Shown here piece by piece: positions 1-10,589 of a stretch of DNA of 41,896 nt. A model generated the notes under the pieces. That model made no database searches and was not told the DNA's origin. It saw only the letters and a program-made list of their open reading frames with translations. Both the position numbers and the translations under genes were made by a program. Source of the DNA: Chrysomallon squamiferum (lineage: Eukaryota; Mollusca; Gastropoda; Neomphalida; Peltospiridae); contig CM022677.1 in NCBI GenBank assembly GCA_012295275.1, positions 18,696,012-18,737,907 of the forward strand, written 5' to 3'. The stretch's first letter is position 1, and each line of letters starts with the position of its first letter.

Positions 1-190
1 TTCCCTTTCTCAAACTAGCTTCAACATGCACAATAAAGAAAAGAAGAAACATGATCTCTAACACCTGGACTTAAAACTCGAGTGTAAGATTTCCAGGGAG
101 ATATCCAGTTTCACATCTAGTCACGTTTTTCAAAACATCGGGTATTTCTAAAGCCTAACGTAAATTCAGTTTAGAATAATAATCATACTG
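1..190 (+). repeat. Dispersed repeat R2, copy 1
   Basis: This stretch reads CTCAAACTAGCTTCAACATG, then an ACAATAAAGAAAAGAAGAAACATGATCTC-like core, and ends near a TCACGTTTTT motif. The same order of motifs recurs at 5750-5970 (minus), 10590-10830, 28440-28690 and 35590-35810. No open frame or terminal inverted repeat is visible, so the type of element is unknown. It is truncated by the left edge of the window. Confidence 0.6.
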
Positions 191-828
191 CTTTTTATTT
201 GTTTACTCTCGTGTAGTTTTATTCACAAATGTTTTACATTACTTAACATAAACTTCGATTTACCAAAAAATTCAACATAAGTATATATTTATTTCTGTAC
301 TGAAGTGTATCATTTGTGAAAGCTTGAGTGAATGTGCTGTTTCATTTCACTTCGTTTCTCAAGTGAGTATGTAAATTTAAGAATATTACATTTACGATCT
401 TCGTCCGTAAGGAATAATTTCGGATTTACAAGACTTAAACTAAATGATAACGTCAACAAGGGATCTTGCCTTTCCTTTATTGTGTTCGTTCGTTTCCGTA
501 ACGATGACGTCAATAATGCTATGACGTGATATTGTTCTGTTTATATGTATGGATGTTTTAATTTTCATGAAACCTTTCTTTTTGATCTGATTTATGTCAT
601 TAATGTACATAAAATAATGTAATTTATTTATTTATTTATTTACTGATATTAATACACTTTAAATGATAATTATAATTGAGTATATGAAACATTCTATTGA
701 TATATATAAAAGTTAAAAATGAATTCAGTCCAACACACGGCTCCATCACGACACTGTAGTTTGAGTTCTTCCTGAACTGAACAAACTTGATGCCTACGAC
801 CAGTCCGTCCGATGAATTTGTCTTCAAA
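191..828. other. AT-rich intergenic stretch, nothing recognised
   Basis: Only short open frames that overlap each other on both strands are present, with no homology I can recognise, no splice-consistent exon and no repeat shared with the rest of the window. On the minus strand the bases from about 828 down to 720 stay open in more than one frame just beyond the stop of the hypothetical frame at 829-1203. Confidence 0.4.
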
Positions 829-1203
829 CTAGTCTGTTACAGGCTGAAGTTCCTCAGTTAGTTCGTCTTGCAGAAGCTCAAACAACTCAGTAACATCAGC
901 GAGTGGGACACGTGTTAAAGCTGGTGACACACGTGTTAAAGCTGGTGACACACGTGTTAAAGCTGGTAGCACATGTGTTAAAGCTGGTAACATGCGCGCT
1001 GACAGAGAAAAGACTAGAACTGTTGTGTACTGCTCTTGTAACTCAGAGGCTTGCACACGACTGAGCGACGTCAGAGAGGCAGACCTGCAGTTCAGTGTCT
1101 GGAAATGTGGCACTCGCGGTGTTTTCATTGTAGCATCTCGTAACCAAATTTCATGTGCAGTGTTTATATTAGTTGTATATTTGTAAAACTCTATATTTCC
1201 CAA
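829..1203 (-). CDS. Hypothetical 124-residue open frame with heptad repeats
   Basis: A minus-strand frame starting MGNIEFYKY and ending ELQPVTD. It is not low-complexity except for residues of the type (S/L)PALTRV repeated four times, which come from the 21-base tandem repeat at 908-991; 21 bases keep the frame. I do not recognise the family. There is no signal peptide or membrane segment. It could be one exon of an unknown gene, a transposon-derived fragment, or chance. The mixed composition and the frame-preserving repeat are the only arguments for coding. Confidence 0.2.
   Translation of the reverse strand: MGNIEFYKYTTNINTAHEIWLRDATMKTPRVPHFQTLNCRSASLTSLSRVQASELQEQYTTVLVFSLSARMLPALTHVLPALTRVSPALTRVSPALTRVPLADVTELFELLQDELTEELQPVTD
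908..991. repeat. 21-bp tandem repeat x4 carrying CACGTG
   Basis: Four head-to-tail 21-base units (908-928, 929-949, 950-970, 971-991) of the form ACACGTGTTAAAGCTGGTGAC with few differences. Units 1-3 contain the palindrome ACACGTGT, with a perfect E-box core CACGTG. The fourth has CATGTG. The array is seen only once in the window. Confidence 0.85.
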
Positions 1204-1519
1204 CCGTACAATAAAACTGGCTGTCTTAGTGTGTTAAATAAATCAAGTATACAGTAGATAGAGATTATTCTATCGACTTTTAGCTATCAGGCTACATGTA
1301 GATTTCGTTGCTTTGTTATACAGTTATTTTACGTTGAAACTGAATAAGCAGGTGTTACAGAAAACAAATGTGTTACTTAATCTGAACTCCGTGACACACA
1401 GACATAATCAGCATGAGTCAAAATGTTGTAGAGGGGAATCACCAGTGGGAAATACCCGGAGGGAAATATCCGATGGGGGGGGGAAATGCCCTGACACCGT
1501 ATTTTATATCATAAACAAA

Positions 1520-2075
1520 TAACTGGGTGACTTTTATCAGGAAAACTTTATATGAATTGGGACTGGGATACACAGATTAATGAAAATATTGAAAAATATT
1601 TATACATAATTAAGCAAACGATACATGACTTAGCAAGGCAGAACCTTTCAATTCAGTTAAATACATCTGTGAAATGTAACAAGTTATGTAAATACATTAC
1701 AGATGGTGTAACATTTCAGTTTCATTTAGTTAAATCTGTACCAATGATTTATAAAAGACACTTGATATAAGTGAGGCTATCTGTACATCAGCTGGCAAAT
1801 ACATGAATACTGAGAGAGCAGAACAAGAATGTAGATTATGTAACAGTGGTGAGATGAGACTGAACATAAGAAATCACTGTGTAATTTGGGAAAATATTTG
1901 ATTAAAGCATTTCAATGTCGTAAAGATATAACTTACGTGCTATATTATTTATATTCTCCAAATAATTTTTTCTTTTTATCATATTGTCACTATTTATACT
2001 TCTTGCATTTTTATTGAAATTGTATATCAATAGGCTGTAAAGATTATGATAAGAAAGAATTGAATTGAAAAACTA
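1520..2075 (+). mobile_element. LINE 3' fragment (end of RT ORF plus 3' tail)
   Basis: The plus strand starts with NWDWDTQIN (about 1555) and keeps a broken frame through VRLSVHQLAN, then, after a frameshift and a stop, ECRLCNSGE (about 1826-1855). The combination of an (R)LSxHQLxxExGRY-like block followed by a CxxC knuckle is the usual C-terminal tail of jockey/RTE-like non-LTR retrotransposon proteins. An AT-rich 3' part follows and ends in a GAATTGAATTGAA tail near 2070. The same segment occurs inverted at 26830-27235 and 28860-29225, and its tail alone at 4640-4690, 36790-36850 and 37900-37990. It is dead: frameshifts and stops are present. Confidence 0.55.
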
Positions 2076-2504
2076 AACTCTACAATGAACAGTTGTAAAC
2101 AAAGCATGAAACCCATTTGACTGCCTGCCTGAATTGCTCTCATTTTCTCACTAGGTCTCGTGTCACGAGGTCAACGGCGTACTGTCACATCGTCTACGAC
2201 GTCAGGTCAAAAGTCTAGTTTCACATGTTGACTGTAAGATATAAATTACAGAAAAGACTAAGTCTATTGTTATTAAAAATAACTGGCAAAGTCCGAATCA
2301 CTGGGTGTATATACTGACTTTCACAATGACTTTGCAATTATTAGAAAAACCAACCAAAAATAGAAAAACAACAACCAACGTATAAATGCACTTATATCTT
2401 CAACATTTCATTTTTTAAATTTTTATTTCTCTCTTTGTTCTTTTCACACGCATCAGGGTTTTTTATTTTTTATTTTTATTTTTTTTAATTTTTTTTTTTA
2501 CCAA
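2076..2504. other. Intergenic, partial repeat debris
   Basis: It contains ACCCATTTGACTG, which also occurs at 4726-4740 and, inverted, in the right arm near 36760, and a stretch ending AACATTTCATTTTTTAAATTTTTA that resembles the distal end of repeat R1. No gene is seen. Confidence 0.4.
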
Positions 2505-2848
2505 GGATATGAGTATATTAACTGTTATATTTATAAACTGGTTATCATAAAATGTTCACTATGAAATTGCCTTCAGCTGTTTCTTTAGACAGAATTAAAT
2601 AAGGAAAACATTTAAAATAATAAAATGTAAAACAAGAAGATGTAAATAACATATTTAATTAATTAATTAAGTATGTAAGTACTTGAGTACTAATGTTTCG
2701 GACAAATATATATATCTTTTAAAATCATTAAAATAAATGTATCATTAGGTACTTGCATTTGCAATATTTCTTTAACCATTGATCTGAAATAACAATAATA
2801 CTGAAATCGTTATAATGGTTATATTCTTCTTCATGAATATAGATTCAG

Positions 2849-2886
<38 letters not shown>

Positions 2887-3420
2887 ATATATATATATAT
2901 ATAAACCAGTCTGATTAGAGATCAGGCGGTATATTAAGGGTTTTCATTTAGCTAATATTTGATAAACAGAGTTACTTCCCTTGGCTGGAAAATCGGCGTG
3001 GGGAATCGAAATTTTATTGAGATTTGTTACATTTCTTTAAATAAAACTGGATTATAAATGTTAAGAAAATACGAATAACTCTTATAAAAAGTATTTAGCG
3101 TAGAGTTGTCATTATATAGCTAAAATCATTGTCATTATTATTATTATTATTAGTAGTAGTAGTAGTAGTAGTAGTAGTATTGTTGTTATTGCTGTTGTTG
3201 TTGTTGTTGTTGTTGTGTTTTTTATTAATTAATTATATATAAACTTATATAAATTGAGCCTGTCAAAAATGAAAACATATCAGGTGAATCCTTATTTTCA
3301 TTATTGTCGCTGTTTTTACTACTACTACAACAACGTCTACGACGACGACAACAACATCAGGACTCGCAAATGAAAAAAAAAAAAAAAAACAGTTCGAAGA
3401 ATTGCGTGATCAATAAAGAA
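2505..3420 (+). repeat. Dispersed repeat R1, copy 1
   Basis: The order of conserved blocks is GTTATCATAAAATGTTCACT, GCCTTCAGCTGTTTCTT, ATCATTAAAATAAATGTATC, CTTCTTCATGAATAT, AGATCAGGCGG, AGAGTTACTTCCCTTG, TAGCGTAGAGTTGTC, then (ATT)n/(AGT)n/(TTG)n, then AGCCTGTCAAAAATGAAAAC. The same order is seen at 9270-10130 and, inverted, at 31140-31990 and 16385-17200; shorter relatives lie at 3950-4640 and 36870-37290. No open frame and no clear terminal repeats are visible, so it may be non-autonomous. An (AT)n run interrupts this copy at about 2852-2902. Confidence 0.75.
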
Positions 3421-3589
3421 TTCGTTCGAGTGTACAAATTTAGAGTGACTTATCTTGTCTCGGTATTTTTTTTTCATTTGATATACACACTGTAACAGTG
3501 ACAATGATATAAACAATAGTTAAGAAGGCGATGACTAAATCTTGTCAGTTTTGATAGATTAACAAACAAAAGACAAGTTATAAAGATAA

Positions 3590-3910
<321 letters not shown>

Positions 3911-3949
3911 CATACATACATACATATACATGACTGTATCTCATTAGGT

Positions 3950-4640
3950 GTGCCCAGTGAAATAAATATATTAAGTGTTAACTTTATTAAGTGGTTATAA
4001 TAAAATGTTCACGCTGTAATTGTCTTCAGCTGTTTCTTTAGAAAAATAATTAAATAATAATAGATTATAAATAACAAGAAAATTAAAATAAAATAATGAT
4101 AAGAGCATAAATAAAAATATAAATAAATAAATTCGTTTTTAGATTTTTTTTCAACTATTGAAATAAAAATGATTCTGAAATTGTTATAAAATCGTATAGA
4201 TAATTGTTGTTTGCTTAAGAATACACGTACAACACACAAAAAGTTTATTTATTTGTTTAGTATTTGTTTAGTATTAGAGTTGTCATTATACATTTAAGTT
4301 CATCGCCATTATTATTATTATTATTATTATTATTGTTGCTGTCGTTGTTGTCGTTATTGCTGCTGCTGTTGTTGCTATTGTTGTTCTTTTTATTAGTTAA
4401 TTATATATAAATATATAAAACTGAAAGGACCTCTGCTGAATCATCCTTTTTGATACTTATTGTTTATACTACTACTACTACCACGACGACGACGAAAACA
4501 ACAGCAACAACAACTACTACAACCCAAAAACTAAACTAAAGAAAAAACACAAGTAATCGATGAATGAATGAACTAATGAGTTCAACATTTCATTTCATTT
4601 TTTCTTATTCTTCTTTTCTCTTTTGTACTTTTATTGACAT
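3950..4640 (+). repeat. Dispersed repeat R1, diverged shorter copy
   Basis: It keeps GGTTATAATAAAATGTTCAC, GTCTTCAGCTGTTTCTTTAG, TTAGAGTTGTCATTATA, an (ATT)n/(TTG)n block and TTAATTATATATAA, but lacks the middle part with AGATCAGGCGG. Most of it is matched inverted at 36870-37390. Confidence 0.6.
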
Positions 4641-5216
4641 TGCATTTCAATAAGCTGTAAAGCTAACAATCGTAAAGAACTGAAATGAAACACTGATCAC
4701 TACAACGACCACTGTCTGACTCATGAACCCATTTGACTGACTACCTGAATCCAAAATAATTGGCAAACAATCAGAACCACAGGGTGTATATAGTGACGTA
4801 GACAGTGGCTTTGCAATGACTCTGTAGGATTACAGTACAAAGAAGAATGTATTACACATAACTAGATTGTATTACAGGTTGTGTACAAACAGTTCCTACG
4901 TCACAGGTCGGAGTTTATATCTAAGCGACAATGATTATCAGATCGCGTTTAAGGCAGATTGAGTTTAAGTTATTTGGCCAAATGACAAGTTTGAAATATT
5001 AACTGTAAACATTAAGACAGTATGAATAGCACTATTCTTGTCACCTACAACTGGCAAAACGCCATGTCTCACCCTATTCACAGATCATATAGGACGGTGT
5101 TTCAAGTTTAATCATCTCATTAGTCGCAGAACGTCTTAAAAGAAACATCAAACAAACATTTCTCAGTTCGCAGTTTGTGTCTGAGCCATATACAAGTTTT
5201 CTGAGATAAAAAAGAA
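4641..5216 (+). promoter_or_regulatory. Putative promoter and 5' leader of TNF-A
   Basis: The segment is shared with the region upstream of TNF-C (36302-36900, inverted). The last 65 or so bases before the ATG, including CAGTTTGTGTCTGAGCC and ACAAGTTTTCTGAGATA, are also kept upstream of TNF-B (26609-26665). Conservation across three copies that differ elsewhere suggests leader or core-promoter sequence. CGCAG before TTTGTGTC at about 5173 could also be a splice acceptor for a 5' UTR exon. No TATA box at a convincing position was identified. Confidence 0.35.
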
Positions 5217-5594
5217 ATGGATCATAACAACAAAAGTTTGATACGAAACAAAAAAGTGAAACAGAGAAAAAGTCGTTATCCAGGTAGCAGTGACGAGCCA
5301 CCCATCAAACCAAATGGAGAAGAAAATTTAGACACAGAAAAAGAGAAAAACAAATTCTGGACAGCGGTCATTGTCGTTTTTGTTTTCATCAACATCTTTC
5401 TGGTGATCTTTATATCTCTTTATATTTCACCACGGGTGCAGTGTGACGACAACGTCTGCTTTCCATGCAAAGATGTTTATCTCACTGACCATGACAAAAC
5501 TGACAACATCTACGACTTCGAGGTTCGAGAAGATGGAAATATCTGCTGTGCTGGTCGTGAGCGAAACCTGATCGACATCGTAAGAAAGGTTTTT

Positions 5595-5595
<1 letters not shown>

Positions 5596-5627
<32 letters not shown>

Positions 5628-5635
5628 GTTATTAC

Positions 5636-5689
<54 letters not shown>

Positions 5690-5695
5690 TGTTAT
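5596..5695. repeat. (ATT)n microsatellite at the start of TNF-A intron 1
   Basis: About 33 trinucleotides of mostly ATT begin seven bases after the exon 1 donor. The matching tract in TNF-C is at 35855-35925; TNF-B has (TTC)n in the same place. Confidence 0.9.
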
Positions 5696-5749
5696 ACATT
5701 GCAAAAGATGATGTCAGATATAAAAGATACTTTTTGAACCCATGTCTCA

Positions 5750-5970
5750 TTCACACGCACACAAAACAATAGCTAATCACTGACATATAAAGAACGTGAC
5801 TAGATACTAAACTGGATACCTCACAGGAGATCTATAAACACGTGTTTTAAAAGCGGGTTTAGGAGATCATGTTTCTTCTTTTCTTTATTGTGCACGTTCA
5901 AGTTAGTTGGAGCAAGGGACTGATTCAGAATAGTCACAGAGGTGGGGGGGAACAGGGCCGGTACTGAGGA
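5750..5970 (-). repeat. Dispersed repeat R2 inside TNF-A intron 1
   Basis: The reverse complement carries CCGGCCCTGTTCCCC, CAGTCCCTTGCTCCAACTAA, GTGCACAATAAAGAAAAG and CATGATCTCCTAAACCCGC, the same series as at 28440-28690 and 35590-35810. Confidence 0.7.
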
Positions 5971-6084
5971 TTCAGTGTTTTTAGTATCATGAAGAAAACG
6001 ATATTTGTTTTGTTTATTTGTTGTTGTTAATTTTATTCATTTATCTGTGACGTCATCATTCTAAAATAGTTTACAATGCAAATG

Positions 6085-6122
<38 letters not shown>

Positions 6123-6720
6123 TCACACGCACACAGACACACGCGCGCTCTCTCAAAAACACACACACTCTCACACACACACACAAACACAAATACACAC
6201 ATTCAAGTACGTTTTGATATGCCAGATCCTTCATTATTATTTATTTATTTATTTATTTATTATGTATGTATATATGTGTGTTGTTATATCTCAAACAAAA
6301 TATGTTGATTCTTTTCTACAATTCTATTTATTCGCAGTTTGTAGAAAGAGAGAAAGAGAGAGCCAAAAGTGAGTAGCAAATCATTCTTTGATATACAATA
6401 ATATTCTTAATACATCAAAACTAAAAACTGACATTTGTGACAAGCACACACATACATACACACACATACATACATACACACACATGCGCACACAAATAGA
6501 CCTACACAAGCATACACACACGTTAACACACATACACACACACGTTAACACACATATACACACACATACACACGGACATATTAACACACGTACACAGATA
6601 CACAAATACCTTACCACATATATAAACACATGCACACACAAACACATCCACACACATAGATACACAGATACATACATACACACTTACACATACACATACG
6701 CCGACCTATACACAAATACA
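6085..6720. repeat. Dinucleotide-rich stretches around TNF-A exon 2
   Basis: (TC)n then (CA)n at about 6085-6200, a short (TTTA)n near 6237-6260, and a degenerate CACA/TACA tract at 6443-6720. The 31-base micro-exon 6338-6368 sits between them. The right arm has the complementary TG/TGTA tract at 34820-35080 and GT/GA at 35330-35458. Confidence 0.8.
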
Positions 6721-6933
6721 GGGTCACATGTCTGTGTCATTGTTTTTTAGATTCTCAATTTTTTCTTGATAAGGAAAGTGGCATCTCAGCACGTCTAATC
6801 CAAATTCAAGGGATGAGGTCAGGTGAGGTCAAAGTTCATCAAAGGTTAAACAGTAATGAATTATTAAATTATTAAATATCATTTTTAAATAACAGATGTG
6901 TTCATTATTTACCATATTAGCTATTTATTATAA

Positions 6934-6934
<1 letters not shown>

Positions 6935-6994
<60 letters not shown>

Positions 6995-7128
6995 GTTATA
7001 ATAATAATTTATCAGTCTCTTTATTAGATTGCCTAGCTTTAATGTGGATATGTAGGTGTATATGAGAGAGAGATAGAGAAAGAGAGTTTGCTAAACAATT
7101 ATGATTATGATTATGATTATTATTATTA

Positions 7129-7193
<65 letters not shown>

Positions 7194-7198
7194 TTTAC
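6935..7198. repeat. (AAT)n and (ATT)n flanking the TNF-A intron 3 end
   Basis: (AAT)n at about 6935-6995, then a TTAGATTGCCTAGCTTTAATG spacer, then GATTAT repeats passing into (ATT)n at 7088-7192, directly before the exon 4 acceptor TTTTTACTCAG. The spacer and both tracts are inverted at 34440-34607 in the right arm. Confidence 0.85.
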
Positions 7199-7559
7199 TC
7201 AGAACGACCATCTATACTCCATTGGAAACAAGACTCTGCTTTCACTGGGAAGAAGATGATCTACAAACATGGCCGCATTGAAGTTTTCGTGAACGACCAA
7301 ACACAAGACGACGCCACTTCTGCTCATGCCACCTGGCTTAGAAATGGCGGGAAACAAGAAGAGAGATGACTCGAACTTTTCCAGTCTCAGTGTGTGGTGA
7401 CGTCATCAGCGACAGCAGGGTTTACTCCCACTTACCAAGGCGCGTTGTTTGAACGGAAAGCAGACGACAGTATTGAACTGCGCGTGCAGAACTCTAAACA
7501 TCTTGAAAAGGAGATCAACGAACACAACTTCGGAATTTATTGCTTTCAGTAATTTTCTA

Positions 7560-8283
7560 TAACTAAGAAGTGGAGATATCGGAAATAGAGAGGGACAAAG
7601 AGAGAGACAGAGACATACAGAAAGAGAATCAGACACAGACAGAGAGCCGAAAGACAGAGAGAGAGACAGAGAGAGACAGAGAGACAGAGACATACAGAAA
7701 GAGAATGAGAGACACAGACAGAGAGACAGACACCGAGACAGAGAAAGAATGGGACAAAGAGGAGACACAGAGACAGAGAGACAGAGACAGATTGCAACAA
7801 AGAGAGCAGAAAGAGAGACACATTGATAAAGAATGGGAAATAGAGAGGCATAGGGAGACACAGACAGACAGACACATATAGAAAGACAATCACAGAGGCA
7901 GTCAGAGAGACAGGCACAGAGAAAGACTAAGAATGGCAGAAAGAGAGAGACAGAGAGAGAAACAGAAAGAGAAACAGAAGGAGAGGGACTGACAGAAAGA
8001 CAGATGGACTGGAAGAGACAGACGCAGAGAAAGATAAGGAATGGCAGAAAGAGAGAGACAGAGAGAGAAAGAATGGGAGACAGAGAGAACGGGAGACAGA
8101 GACAGACAGAGAAAAGAAGGAGAGGGACTGAGAGAAAGACAATGGACTGGAAGAGACAGAAGCAGAGAAAGATAAATAATGGTAGAAAGAGAGAGACAGA
8201 GAGAGAAAGAATGGGAGACAGAGAGAATGGGAGACAGAGACAGACAGAGAAACAGAAGGAGAGGGACTGAGAGAAAAACAGAC
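7560..8283 (+). repeat. AGAC/AGAG minisatellite downstream of TNF-A
   Basis: Degenerate purine-rich array built from GACAGAGAGAGAAAG-like units, with a higher-order unit (GAATGGGAGACAGAGAGAA, GGAGAGGGACTGAGAGAAAG, CAATGGACTGGAAGAGACAG) near 8000-8283. The long frames read through it (RETERE on one strand, SLSVSL on the other) are compositional artefacts. Its inverted partner is 32960-33985, which holds more copies of the higher-order unit. Confidence 0.85.
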
Positions 8284-8306
8284 GGACTTCCTGGAATTGC
8301 GTGACC

Positions 8307-8312
8307 AATAAA
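8307..8312 (+). terminator. Possible AATAAA poly(A) signal for TNF-A
   Basis: AATAAA lies about 755 bases after the ancestral stop, inside GCGTGACCAATAAAGAATTC. A closely similar phrase at about 3403-3422 is not next to a TNF gene, so it may be part of a dispersed repeat. Confidence 0.2.
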
Positions 8313-8385
8313 GAATTCATTCGAGTGATTGATCTTGGCTTAGTATTTATTTTTATTTTGATACACTCGCTGTAACACTCAAAAT

Positions 8386-8888
8386 CAGTGCTGCCCAACG
8401 TCCGAGCCACGAAGCTTCAGAATCCTGCCCGCTAGTCAGTCTTCAGTTTATTCCTTAATTATTCAGTAAAATTGTTTTATTATTGAAATACAAAGCCATT
8501 TATTTGAACAAATGTTTTTTTGTTTAATCTTGATCAATGGTTAAAGTTGTTTTATAGAATGTAAGGTTCTAAATCAAATTTTTTAATGGTCATTTCGTAT
8601 TCATGTAACATCTGGAGACTTTAAATTTTTGGATAGCAGTGAAGAAGTAATAGAAATAGTATCATATGTAGGACCCCTATGTTTAAATTGAGTTATGAAT
8701 TATAGTCGTATAATGGATAATTTCTATAAATAGAATAATAGAATCAATGTTTTGCAGTTCTGAATACTTTTTCAAACCATTTCAAGTAGTTGTATTAAAA
8801 AATGAAAGGGTAGAAATGTGAGTCCAACCCACTGGCATCGTTTTTTTCTTAAATCCGGCCCATGTTCGGAAAAGGTTGGGCAGCACTG
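8386..8888 (+). mobile_element. hAT-type MITE with 8-bp target site duplication
   Basis: Starts CAGTGCTGCCCAAC and ends with its reverse complement GTTGGGCAGCACTG, a terminal inverted repeat of at least 14 bases. It is flanked by the perfect direct repeat CTCAAAAT (8378-8385 and 8889-8896). An 8-bp duplication and a CAGTG-type end are typical of hAT transposons. The 503-bp interior has no open frame, so it is non-autonomous. The same insertion is at 32358-32864 in the opposite arm. Confidence 0.85.
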
Positions 8889-8919
8889 CTCAAAATGATT
8901 TAAACAACAGTTAAGAAGT

Positions 8920-9230
8920 TGTACTGATTTAGTATTAATAATAACCAACCTTACTTATTATTGTTTTCGAAGAAATACATATTATTTATTTATTTATTTA
9001 TTTTTCATATAATTCCCATGTTGATGTATCACCAGATTCCATTAAATCAATAATGATCCGCCATTTTACTCAATTATTAGATTCCTCAGAAAACATCAAA
9101 GGAACAATCACAGTTCGCAGTTTCAATGAACTGGAACAAAAAAATGGGTCAAGTCTTACTGCCACACGTAAACACGCCAAAATAAATAAATAAACAAACA
9201 TATATATATATTTAATTGGTCAGAAAAGAA
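8920..9230 (-). repeat. Dispersed repeat R5, inverted copy
   Basis: The reverse complement includes CTGCGAACTGTGATTGTTCC, a TGGCGGATCATTATTGATTT-like block, CATGGGAATTATATGAAAAA, an AAAT-rich spacer and TTCGAAAACAATAATAAGTA. The matching plus-oriented copy is 32090-32340; more diverged copies are at 27930-28200, 29800-30030 and 38650-38960. Confidence 0.65.
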
Positions 9231-9269
9231 AATAATCAAAACGAAAAAAAATACGTATTAGTGATTTTT

Positions 9270-10130
9270 AATAAATTTTATATCAACTGTTATATTTATA
9301 AAATTGGTTATCATAAAATGTTCACTATGAAATTGCCTTCAGCTGTTTCTTCAGACGGAATTAAATAAGGAAAACATTAAAAATAATAAAATGTAAAACA
9401 AAAAGATGCAAAGAATATATTTAATTAATTAATTAAGTAAGTAAGTAAGTATGTGAGTACTAATGCTTCGCAAAAAAAAAAAATTTAAAATCATTAAAAT
9501 AAATGTATCATTATGTACTTGCATTTACAGTATTTCTTTAACCATTGATCTGAAATAGCAATAATACTGAAATCATTATAATGATTATATTCTTCTTCAT
9601 GAATATTGGTTCACTTTATATATAGATATATATCTATATATAAACCAGTTTGAAAAGAGATCAGGCGGCATAATCAGGGTTTTCATTTAGTTAACATTTG
9701 ATAAACAGAGTTACTTCCCTTGTCGGGAAGCACGGAGGTTGGAATCGAAATCTTATTGATAATTGTTACATTTGTTTAAAACAAACTGCATTATACATGT
9801 GTTAAAGAAACACGAATAAGTCTCATAAAAAGTATTTAGCGTAGAGTTGTCTTTATATACCTAAAATCATCGTCATTGTTATTATTATTATCATTATTAC
9901 TGTTGATGTTGTTATTTTTTTTTTTTTTATTAATTAATTATGTATAAACATATATAAATAGAGCCTGTCAAAAATGAAAACATATGAGGTGAATCATCCT
10001 TTTCATTATTGTTGCTGTTTTTCCTACGATTCCTACTACAACAACAACAAACTACTCGACGAATAAACGAACTAATAATTTAAACATTTCATTTCATTTT
10101 TTTTCTTTTTTTTTTTTCTTTTTCTTTGTC
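9270..10130 (+). repeat. Dispersed repeat R1, best-preserved copy
   Basis: It contains all R1 blocks in order, from TTATAAAATTGGTTATCATA to AGCCTGTCAAAAATGAAAAC and an AACATTTCATTTCATTTT end. Its left end abuts ATTAGTGATTTTTAATAAAT, which is also present in inverted copies at 31945-31990 and 23280-23310. No coding potential is seen. Confidence 0.75.
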
Positions 10131-10145
10131 TCTTTCTGTCTTTCT

Positions 10146-10302
10146 GTGTGTGTGTGTGTGTGTGTGTCTGTGTGTGTGTCTGTGTGTGCTGGGTGTGTGT
10201 CTGTGTGTGTTTCTGTGTCTGTGTCTGTGTGTGTGTGTCTGTGTGTGCCTGTGTGTGTGTGTGTGTGTCTGTGTGTGTATGTGGGTGTGTTTGTCTGTTT
10301 GT

Positions 10303-10353
<51 letters not shown>
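10146..10353. repeat. (GT)n microsatellite with GTCT interruptions
   Basis: About 208 bases of GTGTGT/GTCTGT at the inner end of the left arm. The right-arm equivalent (about 31055-31105) is shorter, showing length change since duplication. Confidence 0.9.
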
Positions 10354-10354
<1 letters not shown>

Positions 10355-10385
10355 CTTTTTCTCTTTTCTCTCTGTCCTACTTTCC

Positions 10386-10589
10386 GAGACTAACACAGGT
10401 AGGTAAATAATAATCTTCGTGTCTGAATTCTGTATCCCCTCTGTTGTTATAATATACAGTGTGTCCATTAGTTTATGAGCTACGGCAAATCAAAGATGCT
10501 AAAATACCCGAATGTTTTTAGAAGAAAAGGGAGCAATAATTACGTTACGTCTTGAAACAAACAAAATGTTAAATCACCATTAATTGTTT
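10386..10589. other. Unique spacer inside the left-arm boundary
   Basis: Homology with the right arm has stopped. ATATACAGTGTGTCCATTAG near 10450 vaguely resembles a mariner end, but no partner terminus is seen. No gene is seen. Confidence 0.35.

Larger units (their letters stand above)
5217..7552 (+). pseudogene. TNF-A: TNF superfamily ligand, truncated copy
   Basis: Exons inferred from splice signals and from the paralogs: 5217-5588, 6338-6368, 6751-6822 and 7203 onward (phases 0, 1, 1). Exon 1 (124 codons) gives a lysine/arginine-rich cytoplasmic tail, a membrane anchor at about residues 48-70 and a stalk with Cys76, CFPC (81-84) and Cys110-Cys111. Exon 2 encodes FVEREKERAK. Exon 3 encodes the first TNF strand. 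Exon 4 begins with ERPSILHW, but the 13 codons matching KTPGTCFIYAHLV in TNF-B are missing, and TGA at 7367-7369 replaces a Leu codon, leaving a 213-residue product. The 60 codons after TGA stay open in frame and end at the ancestral FGIYCFQ stop (7550-7552). Loss of a core strand and everything after it should prevent TNF trimer folding. An expressed decoy or stop readthrough (TGA-CTC) cannot be excluded. The exon 1 donor is taken as AAAG/GTTTTT because TNF-B lacks the alternative ATC/GTAAGA. Confidence 0.8.
4080..10385 (+). repeat. Left arm of large inverted segmental duplication
   Basis: Order and content match, in reverse complement, 31025-37390: diverged R1, TNF upstream region, TNF exon 1, R2, the CA/GT intron stretches, TNF exons 2-4, the AGAC minisatellite, the hAT MITE, R5, R1 and the terminal microsatellite. 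Homology stops inward just after TTTTCTCTCTGTCCTAC (about 10385) and outward at the pure dinucleotide tract of the other arm. The arms differ by many substitutions and indels, so they are diverged paralogous segments and not one locus assembled twice. Confidence 0.8.

Noticed and set aside
332-529. Overlapping 65-67-codon frames near the left edge
   Set aside because: Antisense pair with no homology, no splice signals and AT-biased composition.
5427-5750. Poly-Asn and poly-Ile frames next to TNF exons
   Set aside because: Translations of the (AAT)n/(ATT)n microsatellites in introns.
7367-7369. TGA as selenocysteine codon in TNF-A
   Set aside because: TNF ligands are not known as selenoproteins, the intact paralogs have Leu here, and no SECIS-like stem was noticed downstream.
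7406-8410. 334-codon minus-strand frame across the TNF-A 3' region
   Set aside because: It runs antisense to TNF exon 4 and through the AGAC minisatellite; the right-arm equivalent (32840-34015) has the same artefact.
10450-10480. ATACAGTGTGTCCATTAG as a possible mariner end
   Set aside because: No matching inverted end or transposase remnant within several kb.
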